Shown in pieces: positions 22,371-33,399 of a DNA stretch of 64,000 nucleotides (positions are counted from its first letter, which is position 1; each line of letters opens with the position of its first letter). Both the position numbers and the translations under genes were made by a program. Source of the DNA: Paraconiothyrium sp. Pb-2020 (lineage: Eukaryota; Ascomycota; Dothideomycetes; Pleosporales; Didymosphaeriaceae); NCBI GenBank assembly GCA_022419385.1, contig JAJUBI010000003.1, positions 2,108,001 through 2,172,000 on the forward strand. The letters are read 5' to 3'. A model generated the notes under the pieces. The model was not told the DNA's origin. It saw only the letters and a list, made by a program, of their open reading frames with translations, and made no database searches.

Positions 22371-23803
22371 CTACGATCTCGCGTTCAGTTCTGACGATTG
22401 TTTGCCAGTGCGACCACGTGGCGTTTCCTTTGTGCCTGCGTCCATGTGCTCGTCCGGACTATCTTGATCTTCGTCGGAGGGGCTTTGCGGGCGGCTGTCG
22501 TTCAGGTTGCGACGACTGCGAGCCATCTATTGCATGTCAATACCATTCTTTCAAAGATTAGCATCTGGTACTCACCCAAGCCCGTACACCACCAATCAGA
22601 CCAAGGTTGTAACCCGCAGCAAATTCTGATGATCCACGCTCTGTAGCGCGGCCAGGTATCTCCAGATGGCTAAGATGCGACAAGGCAGAAGGCGATGTAG
22701 CACTTGCGGCCAGCTCCCGTTCTGTTCGCTCACGGGTCGGTGTCCTGGCGGGACTCGCAGGTCTGCTCGACTGCCAAAATTGGCGGAAATCTTTGGTAAG
22801 CTCTTGACCGGTTGTAGCCCAGTTCGCCTTGATGCTATCGCGTAGTTCAACCATATTGCGCTTGAAGTCAAGCTCGTTCTTCTTCAACCAGGAGACATTG
22901 AGCTCCTTGCGCGAAGTACCGCGTTTGAGTTGTCGGTCGATGTACTGGTCGTAGTCTCGAACAATCCTGTACGAGTTTAGCATAGCTTTTGCGGGCAAGT
23001 CGTGGGTAGCCTTACTTTGTGATGATACCGGTAGTGCTTAGGCCCTCGGTTCGCTGGGTTACCAGGAACATTCCTTTCTCCTTGATCGGCTTGTAGATAT
23101 CGTCTCCCTCGTCTGCACCGTACGGCAGATCGTCGTGTGCAACGTAATCAATGCCATGTTTTTCGAGGAAGTCTGCAGTCACGATCCAGGGACAGTCTTC
23201 GATGACCTCATCCACCCACTTGCAGTGTCGCACACTCTCAGCGCGTTCCGCAGCAGAAAGCACAGTAAGGCCCTTCCTGCGGTGTGTCTCTTCATTTCCG
23301 GTAACACCAACAATGAGATGGGTGTCTGGGAAAGCCGTCTTGGCTTGCTGGAGCGCTCGCGCATGGCCAAGATGAAAGAGATCGAACACGCCGTCCGCAT
23401 ACACTCTGACGGGGCGTCCTATCGGCGGGGGGTTCGTCTTGTAGCCCACAGGATCAACCAGGCCGGCCTTGGGCGGAGGTGCCATTCTCATAGTCCCTGC
23501 CTCGCCGTTCACGCCGTGGTCATCTGGGTCCCCAGGGTTGCTGATCCTGCTCTTCTTACTCGCCCGATCCGACGGGCCTTCGATGTCTCCGTTCTCGGTG
23601 TCGCCATTCTTATCGGCACGCGTTCGCTTCGAGGACACATGCAAATCCGCCTGTCGCTCCTTCTTGGAAGTGACTTCTTGGAGGATTGAGTCTTCGACGC
23701 CCTCGTCGGACGCGTCGCGCGACGATGGCTGTGTGAGGGGGACGTCCATGGCTTCGTTTTTAACAGAAGAGACGGTGTTGGTTCTCTTGCGTTTTGGCGG
23801 CAT
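22371..23803 (-). CDS. PCT1: Choline-phosphate cytidylyltransferase
   Basis: Rate-limiting enzyme of the CDP-choline (Kennedy) route to phosphatidylcholine: CTP + phosphocholine to CDP-choline. Exons: 23803-23016, 22966-22576, 22526-22371, with two 49-bp introns; 444 aa. The N-terminal 130 residues are charged with a basic cluster (PPKRKRT, SSKRTRADK) suitable for nuclear targeting. The catalytic domain has YADGVFDLFHLGHARAL with the HxGH motif, VGVTGNEETHRRKG, ERAESVRHCKWVDEV and RTEGLSTTGIITK, the nucleotidyltransferase signature, with the first splice directly after it. IVRDYDQYIDRQLKRGTSRKELN begins the membrane-binding helical region. The Ser/Arg-rich tail is a likely phosphorylation region. 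The last exon is chosen because consensus splice sites extend the frame to a clean stop. Confidence 0.95.
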
Positions 23804-24693
23804 TGGCTGTGGGGCGTGTGTACGAGTGCGACGTTTGGGATGAGCGTGACCGCGGAAAATTACGTCGGCAGGTGGTGCACTTTTAAGTTTCCCGTTGACC
23901 AGGCTTGCAATCCAGCTTGGTGAGGACAGCTGTCGCTGGTAAAGCGTCGAGGTCGGAGCAGAGACCGGCGCGTGCCGATGACGTTTGTAAACGCGGTGGG
24001 TGAAGCGTCAATGGAGCCGTCGCTTGTGGAGCTGCGGCACAGCAGCGGGTGATAGGATGAGAGAGTATGAGGAAAAGAGATGATGGATATGTCGCGATTT
24101 CTGGAGGAGACGCGATCCCATAATCAGTCCATAAATTTCGCAAAACCCCATTCCCTGATTCGATCATTCCTTGGCAGTGACGGAGGCCGCAAGCTGGCCC
24201 AGCGTCATCCGGGCACAGTTGGAACTCCCCTGGCGTCACTCAAGCACGTGCGGCCAGACCGTCTCTGATTTATCCCCTTTGGCGACCCACGAACGACGAC
24301 TTCAGCTTCTGGATGATGGCGGACAATGCGTCGTGTTGCTGGGTATGTGTATGACGCCACAATCTTATGCAAGACCCTGGCAACCGGCACGCGACTTGCT
24401 GCGCCCTTCTGGTAATTCACGCGATGCAGAAGAGCCGCATGCATAAAGTGTATAAATCGGGAGTTGGGCTAGACTCCCAGCTCCAGATCACAGTTGACTG
24501 GCATTCCACGCAGAACGTACTGCCAGCTGGGACCCCAGTCAGCATGGAGAGTAGTTCAACTGAACGACGGTGCCACATATCGGCCGTGAACTCGTATTGA
24601 AAGCATTAAGTGGCCTTCACTAAAGGCTCAAATTAATACTTTGAGCACGAAGCATCGCGAGTGTCGACATGGTCTCTACTTAGCCTACGCAAC
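23804..24693. other. Intergenic, promoter of PCT1
   Basis: 890 bp between PCT1 and the 3' end of CIA1, both on the minus strand. No other gene seen. Confidence 0.5.
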
Positions 24694-26013
24694 TTATGGT
24701 GCAGCTTCTTCCTGCTCATCCAACACCCAAACTCTAACCTCGCCATCATCACCAGTACTTAAGATCACCTCTTCGCCCTCTCTCTTCCCCTTATCCGCTC
24801 TCTCTGCCCACACAACATGATTAATCTCGAAAACATCGTGTGCCGAGAACAGCTCCGCGACAACAACCCACTCCGTAAGTTCCGCATCAACGTCCGGGAC
24901 CGCAGTGTCACCGTCGCCATTGACCTTCGTTGCTTTTGGTTTGCCCGGTGAAGGTGTCTTCCACCTCTCCTTGTATACAATGATCTTCCCATCGCTGCCG
25001 GCGGACACAATCATGCCAGTTCGCTGTGACCATGAGACGGAGTAGACAGCGCGCTCGTGCCTCTGGGGAAGTACAGCTTCTTCGTACCAGTCCTCGTCGA
25101 TAGCAGAGCTGCGGATTATACTCGGTATGCCATCATTCGCACCTTGCGCTCTTTCTCTCGCTTTCCGCCTCCATATCCGGACTGTGCAGTCATCTGAGCA
25201 TGTAGCCAACCTTGGTCCCGACTTTGCCAGCTCCTCTGTGTGTCTTATCTGTTCCTCAGAAAACTTATCTCGTTGTGCCCGGAAATCTTTCTTCGACAGA
25301 CCACTCCCCTCGAACTCGGCCCACCACACTGTCTTCTTATGTCCCGTGATACACGACACCTGCACCCAATCATCCGCATCCTCCCTATACAGCCTCACCG
25401 TGTCATCATAACTCGCGCTAACCAGCAGATCCTCCTCGGGATGCCACGCGACACATTTGACATCTCCATCATGCTCCTGCAGCACAGCCACAGTCTCGAA
25501 ATTATCTTCCTCGAGCTCCTCCCATAACCACACGCTCTTGTCCCTACTGCAAGTTGCAAGATACTGGCCGCTGGGGCTCCAATTCAAGCTTTTGATCTCA
25601 GATTCGTGACCGTCTAGTATACAGGCGAATTGGTAATCATCTTCCTCTTCTTCGTCATCGCCACCCTCTCCAGTGATTTCCGTCTCGAGGCGGTTGTGTT
25701 GTCGCCGCCAGATTCCCGCGCTAGCATCGAAGCTCCCCGTCGCAAGCACATCCTGTCCCCGCACATGAGGCTTCCAGGACACGCTGCGGACGCTGCGCTT
25801 ATGCCCACCGGTGATGCTGTGGAGGAGTGTAAAGGAGGTGAGACTGTAAACGCGCACGGTGCGGTCGGAACATGCCGTTGCGACAATTGGCGACGAGGGA
25901 TGGGGCGCCGTTTGCCAGGTGCGCGAATTGGACGGAGGGGTAAGCGTTGCGAGCGCGCCGATGGTGAGTGTAGGTGCAGAAGACGCATCATCGGCGGAAG
26001 GTGGGGAGGCCAT
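24694..26013 (-). CDS. CIA1: Cytosolic iron-sulfur assembly WD40 protein Cia1
   Basis: 439 aa from the first ATG at 26013; the frame is open further upstream but only from a TTG. Seven WD repeats can be followed, for example VATACSDRTVRVYSL, VLATGSFDASAGIWRR, YLATCSRDKSVWLWEE, LLVSASYDDTVRLYRE, RLATCSDDCTVRIWRR, MIVSAGSDGKIIVYK and VILSTGDDGEVRVWVL. The order WSPSGQYLATCSRDKSVW and WHPEEDLLVSASYDDTVR is diagnostic of Cia1. It is part of the CIA targeting complex that delivers [4Fe-4S] clusters to cytosolic and nuclear apoproteins. Acidic insertions (GGDDEEEEDD) between repeats 2 and 3 are typical of fungal versions. Single exon. Confidence 0.95.
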   Translation of the reverse strand: MASPPSADDASSAPTLTIGALATLTPPSNSRTWQTAPHPSSPIVATACSDRTVRVYSLTSFTLLHSITGGHKRSVRSVSWKPHVRGQDVLATGSFDASAGIWRRQHNRLETEITGEGGDDEEEEDDYQFACILDGHESEIKSLNWSPSGQYLATCSRDKSVWLWEELEEDNFETVAVLQEHDGDVKCVAWHPEEDLLVSASYDDTVRLYREDADDWVQVSCITGHKKTVWWAEFEGSGLSKKDFRAQRDKFSEEQIRHTEELAKSGPRLATCSDDCTVRIWRRKARERAQGANDGIPSIIRSSAIDEDWYEEAVLPQRHERAVYSVSWSQRTGMIVSAGSDGKIIVYKERWKTPSPGKPKATKVNGDGDTAVPDVDAELTEWVVVAELFSAHDVFEINHVVWAERADKGKREGEEVILSTGDDGEVRVWVLDEQEEAAP

Positions 26014-26393
26014 TGGGAGCAGAGGATGCGCGGAGGGCGTGATCAGGTCGTAGATGACCTCAGTAGGGCTAGAGACAGTTGCGCAGGTACACGGGCGGGA
26101 GGAGGCCAAATGAACACGCGGTGTGTGAGACGTGCTTTTTCAAGCTTGTGGTGGGGTTCAGAGCTATCGATGCAGTTGAAGCTGCAGGTTGTGGTGTACG
26201 TGGGGCACCGAAGGCTCGTGTTGACGTCGGCCTCGACAAAAATTGCCTGTCCCTCTCAAAATTCACATCGATGCTTACCGCGCTCAGCGTCTATAAATAT
26301 TATTATTCCACTATCACTCTCGAAAACTCTAAAAAAAAGTGTATAGGGAGGCATCTTTCTGAATTCACATCACAACGTATATCATCAGGCCCA
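26014..26393. other. Intergenic between CIA1 start and MHYT gene end
   Basis: 380 bp; CIA1 promoter and the 3' UTR of the MHYT gene. An AT-rich stretch lies at 26300-26340. Confidence 0.5.
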
Positions 26394-29178
26394 TTACACC
26401 TTGCATTCCAATCCATCCAAACCCGCCAATGAAGGCATCAGTGCTTGTCTGACTGCCTCCATAGGTATCGGATATCAGTTACCATGCCAAAGACGCCAAG
26501 CACGATAAGGAAAACATGCGTATAGACAATTGCGAGGCTGGAGCTTACCGCCGTACAGCGTGCTCCTTCGCCTGCATCCTAGCATGAGGATCGCGGAAAG
26601 ATGTCGTGATCGATAGCAGGCGATCCGCCATGGTGAGCTGCTCGCAATCGCCCACACCCGCTTGGGATCGCACTCCCATATCTTGCAGCTCTATCGGGGA
26701 AGCGTCTGCGTCCTGGCTGATGACAACCTCCTGGCTGACCATGATGCCTCCGAAGGGGTTACCTGCGTTGCTTGAAGGATCTAAGGTAGTTTGCGAAACG
26801 TGTACCAGGCCTTTCTCTGAACTACTGTCGGTGGGAATGGTAGCTTCAGACATTCTCCTGCCTTTGGGATGGAAGATGCTGGCCCACTTTGCGCCTACAT
26901 TCGATCCTGGGACCAGCCTCTCGCCTACAGGGGCAAAGAGTGAGCTGAACTCTTTATGGTTTTCGTGCGCCAATATGCCATGGTCAGGACAGCCAGGTTA
27001 ACTCCTCAGGTTCGTCTTGAAGAACGACAGCGGGATGTACTGGAGCTTTTCGCTCTGCAAAGATTGGCTGTACACTTCTTTGATTCCACAGAAGGCGAAC
27101 AGCGTAGCTGTTGATGCTTCATTCTGCCCGGAAATGCCATGCGCAATGTCCAGTTGCTGAGATGAGAAGGTAGCGTGGCGAAGTGCCGGCTCGGGCACTT
27201 GGGCGACCAGTTCTTGAATGCGGTTACGGAACTTCTCAGTGAAGACTTCGTCTTCATTGACCGGGCCGGACCCGGAGCTGATGCGAGCTAGACAATCATC
27301 CAGGGTAAGACCGTTGAACGTTGATAGAATTCTTAGTTGCCTTGGGGTTGGTTCATGTGACATAAACTTCACCATGGGAAGCCTATCAGGGGACGCCTTC
27401 GACACAATAACATCCAGCCCCTTCAAGACTGGTGACGGCTGAAGCAGGAATGAGGCAATGTGGACTCCAGCCTGGGGAATGGTTACCCGTTTCTCGCAGT
27501 AAGTCTGCAGGCGTATGACGAGACCGTTGAGATCGTGGCGTGAAATCTGCATGCTTCGAGCGAGATGGTCTCCGATCTGACTGGTGCTAGCAAAGCGATA
27601 ACCGATATTCTGGAGTCGATCAGCTTCTTCCTTTTCCACCTTGCGAGTCAGGACGAGGAGTTGTCCCCTGCCGAATAGGACGGGATGGTAGTTCCCAGCC
27701 TCGACATCTTCCTGCGGCACAGCGACGTCGCTTGCGATAATTATCTTTCCTTGACCGTCCTTAAACATGGTCCTTGAGAGCAAGGTACCTGTGGTGAGAA
27801 CATCCTCGTAGAGCTGACCGAGATCTTGTAGTCTAGTCTCCATACTTCTTGCGATATCCTGTGCCGTAACGCAGAACATCTGGCGGAACAGTGCAGAATA
27901 GGTGGAGTCACCTTCTTCAGTGCACATAGAGTCTTGGCTATGGCTTCCCAGAGGTGTGTTGATCTGCAAGTAACCGGTGTGTTGGAGGTGGTCGCGCATA
28001 ATAGGGATGAGGTCTACGATACCTCCCCAGTGTCGAGACACCCGGAAGAGCCATTGGAATACAGGATGTCGTGTGTTGAACTCTTCATCGAAGGTCTGTA
28101 TCTTGTCAAATGGATATGACAGTACGATGGTAAGGTGCTGCTTACCCGCTGGTGGAATTGACGCGTGATTGTCTGGCATGGCAGCAGACCCCCGGGCGTA
28201 ACGAGGAGTCTTCCCTCTGAATCAAACGTTGCGACTGCAAGTACAACCTGCTTCGCACGGTCGCGTTGTTTTCTTTGTTGCCTCTGCTTGATGAAGCCCA
28301 TCGCAAAGCATATACCGCACGCTCCCAAACACTAGGACTGTCAGCCTTATAGACATGGCCTCATTAACTCTCTACTCACCAAGCACACTGCAATGATGAC
28401 ATTTATGTTGCGCGCATTGCCGGATCCCTGATGATATCCGCGAAGCTCATAGTATGTCCCTGCTGCAGCGGTCCAGTGCATTCCACAAATCGCAACTGCC
28501 AAGAAGCACGCAACGACGGTTCGGCGCCAAATGTTGTTCATCCAGTGTCCGCTCCAGTGGAAGAACAAGCTGAATGCGATCAGGCAGGCACCAATCGCTA
28601 TTGCGGCAGCTCCGATGATGTACTTAGGCACAGGCTTCAGTCGGTAATCAGTCGTCCCTTGGTTGCCCAGGTAGTGCATCTCTGTCACAGAGGCTCCGCA
28701 CATAACGCCACAGACCAACAATGCCACATAGCGCGTCGTTACGTTCTTGTTATTTTTGTAGAATCGATCGGCGACCAGGAGACCCAGGAAAATGACGACG
28801 ATTGGTAGAATCGCAGAGACGGTCGTGTATGTTGCATTGTAGTAGAGCTGGATTTCACTCTGGCCTTCCCCGAGGATAATTGCACGGTTACCAATAAAGT
28901 GCATACACCAGATTGCCACCAAGCCAAATGAGACTGCACAAGCACCCAGCTGTATCCTGCAGCGGGGTTAGGACTGATGAGCCAGAGCTGCACAATTGCG
29001 CTGTATGAAGTACTTGCCAGCTGCGCCATCCTGACCCAGAGACCCGTCGATGAAGAAGCTCAACCGTTGTGAATGCTCCGACCAGGCTCACGATGTATGA
29101 GATAAAGATCAGGTACGGGAGATAATGGATTCCCGGTCTTGACCCAATTGGGTACTGCTCTTCGACGGTCGTAACCAT
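26394..29178 (-). CDS. MHYT-domain membrane sensor, with in-frame stop before a conserved tail
   Basis: Fungal MHYT signalling protein. Exons: 29178-29014, 28949-28380, 28331-28146, 28095 onward; introns 64, 48 and 50 bp. The N-terminal membrane module has about seven helices and three motifs: AIWCMHFIGN, VTEMHYLGN and ICGMHWTAA, the M-H-aromatic pattern thought to bind metal or gas. Next is a soluble domain (TFDSEGRLLVTPGGLLPC, FHQR joined to TFDEEFNTRHPVFQWLFRVSRHW) and a long helical part. The frame hits TAA at 26998-27000 after FFKTNLRS, giving 672 aa. The same frame stays open beyond it (PGCPDHGILAHENHKEFSSLF...) to 26549, where a consensus donor (GTAAGC) and a possible exon at 26448-26394 follow. 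The post-stop part looks like the normal continuation of the family, so the gene is either truncated or read through. Confidence 0.85.
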
Positions 29179-31421
29179 GTCGTTGAGATGAATTCAATCA
29201 ACTTCTTCGGCCATATTTAGCAGATATACCACCACAAGAAGTTCAAAACGACGTACATGTGAATGTAAAGTTGACTCGCGTCTTTCCAACTGTACGAGCT
29301 GGCTGCCTGCACTGTACTGTGTTCCGGGTGGCTTGACGGTGCGACACTGAGGCGATAATGGGAGAGTGGATTGAGGAGAGCCCATACTTGGATAGCCCAC
29401 GATTTCAATTGACAGATATGGCACACGGCAGAATGTGAGACTTTCTGAAGACGCAAGGGGGCGTTGAGATGCGCAAGCCTCTGCCGTCACAAGTAGTCTG
29501 GCAATTGGCAGCAACGTGCGAACCATGCAGATTGGGCGCTGCGCTGTATACACGGGAGCTGGCTTGGCCAAGAACGTTCCTATTATTACCGATCAGTTTA
29601 ACTCTGCATGTCGCAGATAGCCTATTGCCGCTACTTCATGCTATCTATACCGTCCCGCTCTATACACCTCATGTCAGCGACAAAGTTAGGCAAGCCGCGT
29701 TTCGGACGCTGCGCCAATCTATCCCCATTGATGAGGGGTCCTCGCTTGGTACACCAGGCGAAAGATCGAATTCGATGCTAGAGCTTAACATAGCCAGTCG
29801 GAAGATTCGATAGAAGCCCGGATAGAGCACACAAGGAAGACTCGCCGCCTCACGGCTGCAGCAGCTCTAGGTCGTTGGGTGGCTGACCCGCATCTGGGAT
29901 CGAGCTGAAAGCGCGTCATTCGGGCAGATGCTAGAATTACGATGAAAATCGCCTGACTAGCATAGGTACTCAGCTAGTACAGTCTGTCAAAGTTAGATTT
30001 GTCACAGCCAACCAGATCCGCAGACTTGACCGAGGTCCTCACAATGACACGCAGTCACTGGGGGCGAGCAGCCATTTCTCGAGTGCTACTTAGTCTGCAA
30101 GAAGACAGGCTCATGCATTCATCACCCGAGAAGATTGCGTACAAATGTGAGGCGTGCAAAGGAAACATAGCAACATTGGAAGCCGTCGCACACGGCGGTG
30201 TTCCCGGGTCGTTGGGAAGGGACCTTCGGGCGATTACCCCGCGGCTAATCTTTCCTAGCCCGAACGCTGGTCCGGACTGGCTGCTTTCGATGGTATAAGC
30301 TCTTGAAGCGCGACCTCGCTACCATGTTTCCATGGATGCGGCAGCAACACGGGTTGCCAATATGGTGGGCATGAGAGCAATTGCACCAGTCTCTAGTCGT
30401 TTCATTTTCGGCTTCGATTGCTCTCCTGTGGAGCTGATGTCCAACGAAAGGGGCGGGTTTGCAGACTGGGATCTGCTTAAAGCGCGTTCGACTCATAAGC
30501 AACGGATAATCTGTTCGCAAGTACAGGCTGACTATATGCACACGTGATGACGTTGGAGTAAGAGTAGTGGAAAGAGTCGAAACCATCGCTCCAAGACAAG
30601 GTTTTGTTTACGCTTGGCTCAGCTGCGAGGTCATTGGCGCTTGTCAGGCGTTGGCCTGCGCAATTTGCGAAGGGTTGTTCTGCTTCGCTTGATGCGAGCT
30701 GCAGCCTCTGCCGTGCGCCGAACGGCCAGGGTCCCTGCCGCCGATCGAGAACCAGGAACGCGTCCAATATCTTTCGGGCAGGCTTATTCCTATTTGTTGA
30801 ATTGCGCCATCATGAATTTCCTTGCATGCGATGTGCGCTGGTGGAGGACTTTCTTGATGTGCACCGAGATCAATCATCCACCATTGGTAGAGTATGGTCC
30901 TCGAAACACTGACTTCGCTGGCGCACGAGCAAGGATAGGCTGTCCCAAGGCACTACTAAGCCCTGCTGGGTTGGCCTAGTGGTGTAGCAGGACAAGCTTA
31001 TGATGGCAGCACTCTTTGGCCCAACAGCTTGGAGGTGGCTGATGGTGGGGCCGGATCGCATGAGCGAATCGCGAGATCGTGTTGAAAAGATATCCAGACG
31101 GGGCGTAACGTGAACTGTGTGCGGGTCATTTGATAGTGTGTATTGATCTAAGTCAACCACTTACATGGCATGTTCCAACGTTCGCCTTCCCGCGGAAGGA
31201 AAAGCGTTGGCGTAGAGTCTCTTGCATGATTACGGACGGTATCCTCGGGGCCGTCGAGACGTCTTCTAGAGCACGGACTTGTCTCTTTCTACTATGCGTG
31301 TAGGGAGGCGCTGAGTCACTTAAACACAGAAGGTTTTGTTCGTGCCTTCTCTCCCAGAGTTCGGCCACCTAACAATACCAACGCATATCATTTCCATCAT
31401 GTCCCGCATTGACGAGCGACC
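29179..31421. other. Gene-poor interval
   Basis: 2.2 kb. One weak candidate is on the minus strand: ATG at 31227, exon to 31165, a 50-bp intron (31115-31164; GTAAGT...ACAG) and exon 31114-30998, 59 aa, with no recognised domain. The rest shows only short ORFs. Confidence 0.3.
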
Positions 31422-33250
31422 TTAGCAATTGAAAAGCATGTCTTCATCGTCTGTGCGTGGGATAGCCATTTCGCTCGCCCATCGCTCTTCTGCATCAGCG
31501 TCTTCGTAAGAGGTTCGGGCGACTTGCTGTGAGTTTTGCCTGACTACCTCGCTACACTCGAAATGGACATCCTCCTCTTCAGCTACTCCGTCGTCCAATG
31601 GTTGACTGATCATCGTGGTAGAGGTGCTATCGATCGAGCTAGACGTGGGACAGAAGCTGTTTCTACATTGACTGTTCGTCGTGTTCGGTACGACGGCGTG
31701 ATTGCTATCAGTACGAGTCGTATGGCCTTGCACGCGAGACTGTTCCGAATCAAATAGAACATTGCGCGTCGAACCGTGCATCCGTCCGCCACTCTCGCCG
31801 GGATGCCCTGGGTCAACGCTTTTGTATTCTTCTAGGATCTCGACATCTGCCTCGGCCGATGTGGCTTGAAACCAGGGGTCGCACAGGGTCTGGAGAGAGC
31901 CAAATGTTGGTTTGAACAATTGAGTTTTCTGGACGTGGCACCATAACCGATTAGTGATAGTCGATGCCACCTCACCGACCAGATTACGGACGCTTGAACC
32001 TTGTTCGTGGTGTTTGCCGGTAGGAAATTTGTTAAGTGCTGCGAGTTTGCCTTTCAAAACTGTAGATCTTGCTGACAAGGCTATGCGATCGAGTGAGCGA
32101 GTAAGAGTTGGGGCAGTATACATCACATGCGCGCATGTCTGCATAGGGTCAGCAACCAGCGTGTACGGCGACGTCTCCTTGAGTTCGAAAATACAACATA
32201 CAGACGTATAGCCGGCCCGCCACAAAGCTGGAGCGACGTTTGACAAACCATAGATGAAAGTATTGGCCTTGACTCTAAGGTCAGTTGGGGATCCCCTCAG
32301 GTGGAGATATATCGAAAAACGTAGACCGGCATCGGTCAGAACCATGATGCGTGCTGATCGTGACAATATAGGGTCCATGACTTCGATGGCGGCAAGCTCT
32401 GAGCTAGTCGGGGGGGCCTTCCTTTTGCCACGATTTGAGGGACCGGGTTTCTTGTCGAAATTCAGTTCGCTTGGTGTCTCCGATAAGTGCATTCGAACAC
32501 GAGTATAGTCACCCTGATCCGCAACCTTGCTCTGGCAAATAGGATCTTGCAGTGGATCTAATCTGTACGAGGGATTTGACTTTGAATTACCATTCTCTAC
32601 GAAGAGCTCCACTTCGCCGAAATCGAATGCCGGTTTCGCCGCTTCCCGCTTGGGACGTTTTCGTGTCAACGCACGATTTCTGGTTTCGCAAATCGCCATG
32701 TTGAGACCAATTGATTCTAAAAGTAAGATTGGAATTCCTTCGGGAGGCCGTATGTCTGTACCATGTGAGCTTGCAATGCTAATGTCAGCGCTGGTGAGAC
32801 GCTGTTCAATTGGATCATAACGGTTGATATTCACGCGCAGTTTTCCGTGGGTCGGCTCATGATTGAGAGGCAATGACAGGAAAAGACCAAGTTGCTTCCA
32901 CGCCTGCCCTATCAGTAAGTGAGCTGATACAAGCTATCATCACTCACTGGAGCATTCACGATACTGTCTCCAAGCTGCTGAAGATGGTCGCTGTCTAGAG
33001 GTATCCCAAGCTTCGTGCAGTTGACCAAGATGTGCATATCGCTGCCGCGGCTGACCCAAACATTGCCTATTGATACGTGCTCCAGCAGGTCAGTAGCTTC
33101 AAAGTTTTGAAGATCGACGCTGTTGCGCTGTGTTGGAGGTTCACTCATGTCTGGTGAGAGAGTGATCGATGTTGTGAGCCAAAGCTCGATGTTTGCCGAT
33201 TGCGATGCAATGACTGCGCGTCCTAACTCCACGGTCCGTGAATCGTTCAT
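31422..33250 (-). CDS. Orphan fungal protein, 594 aa
   Basis: Exon 1 is 33250-32948 and exon 2 is 32903-31422; intron 32904-32947 (44 bp, GTGAGT...GGCAG, branch-like CTTACTGATAG) keeps phase 0. Family not recognised. The N-terminal 400 residues appear folded, with alternating hydrophobic strands such as NIELWLTTSITL, GNVWVSRGSDMHILVNC, PILLLESIGLNMAI, LRFSIYLHLRGSP and TSVCCIFELKETSPYTLVADP. A basic stretch LTRKRPKREAAK follows residue 170 and could be a nuclear signal. The last 150 residues are acidic and Ser-rich. It starts 149 bp from the divergent thioesterase gene. No function is assigned. Confidence 0.72.
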
Positions 33251-33399
33251 GATGTCGTGACGAGTGCACGCCAGGCTTCATTCGTGATGAAGTGAAGGTG
33301 ACGGGGCGGGCGACGAACAATGCTTCCGTGGAGAAGGCCAAGACCCAACACACACGGCAAGTGCACCCGACGTCATGACAGAACCCCCACTCACCACAC
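33251..33399. promoter_or_regulatory. Compact divergent promoter
   Basis: 149 bp separate the ATGs of the orphan 594-aa gene (minus) and the acyl-CoA thioesterase (plus), so both promoters must overlap here. No TATA box is obvious. Confidence 0.55.
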
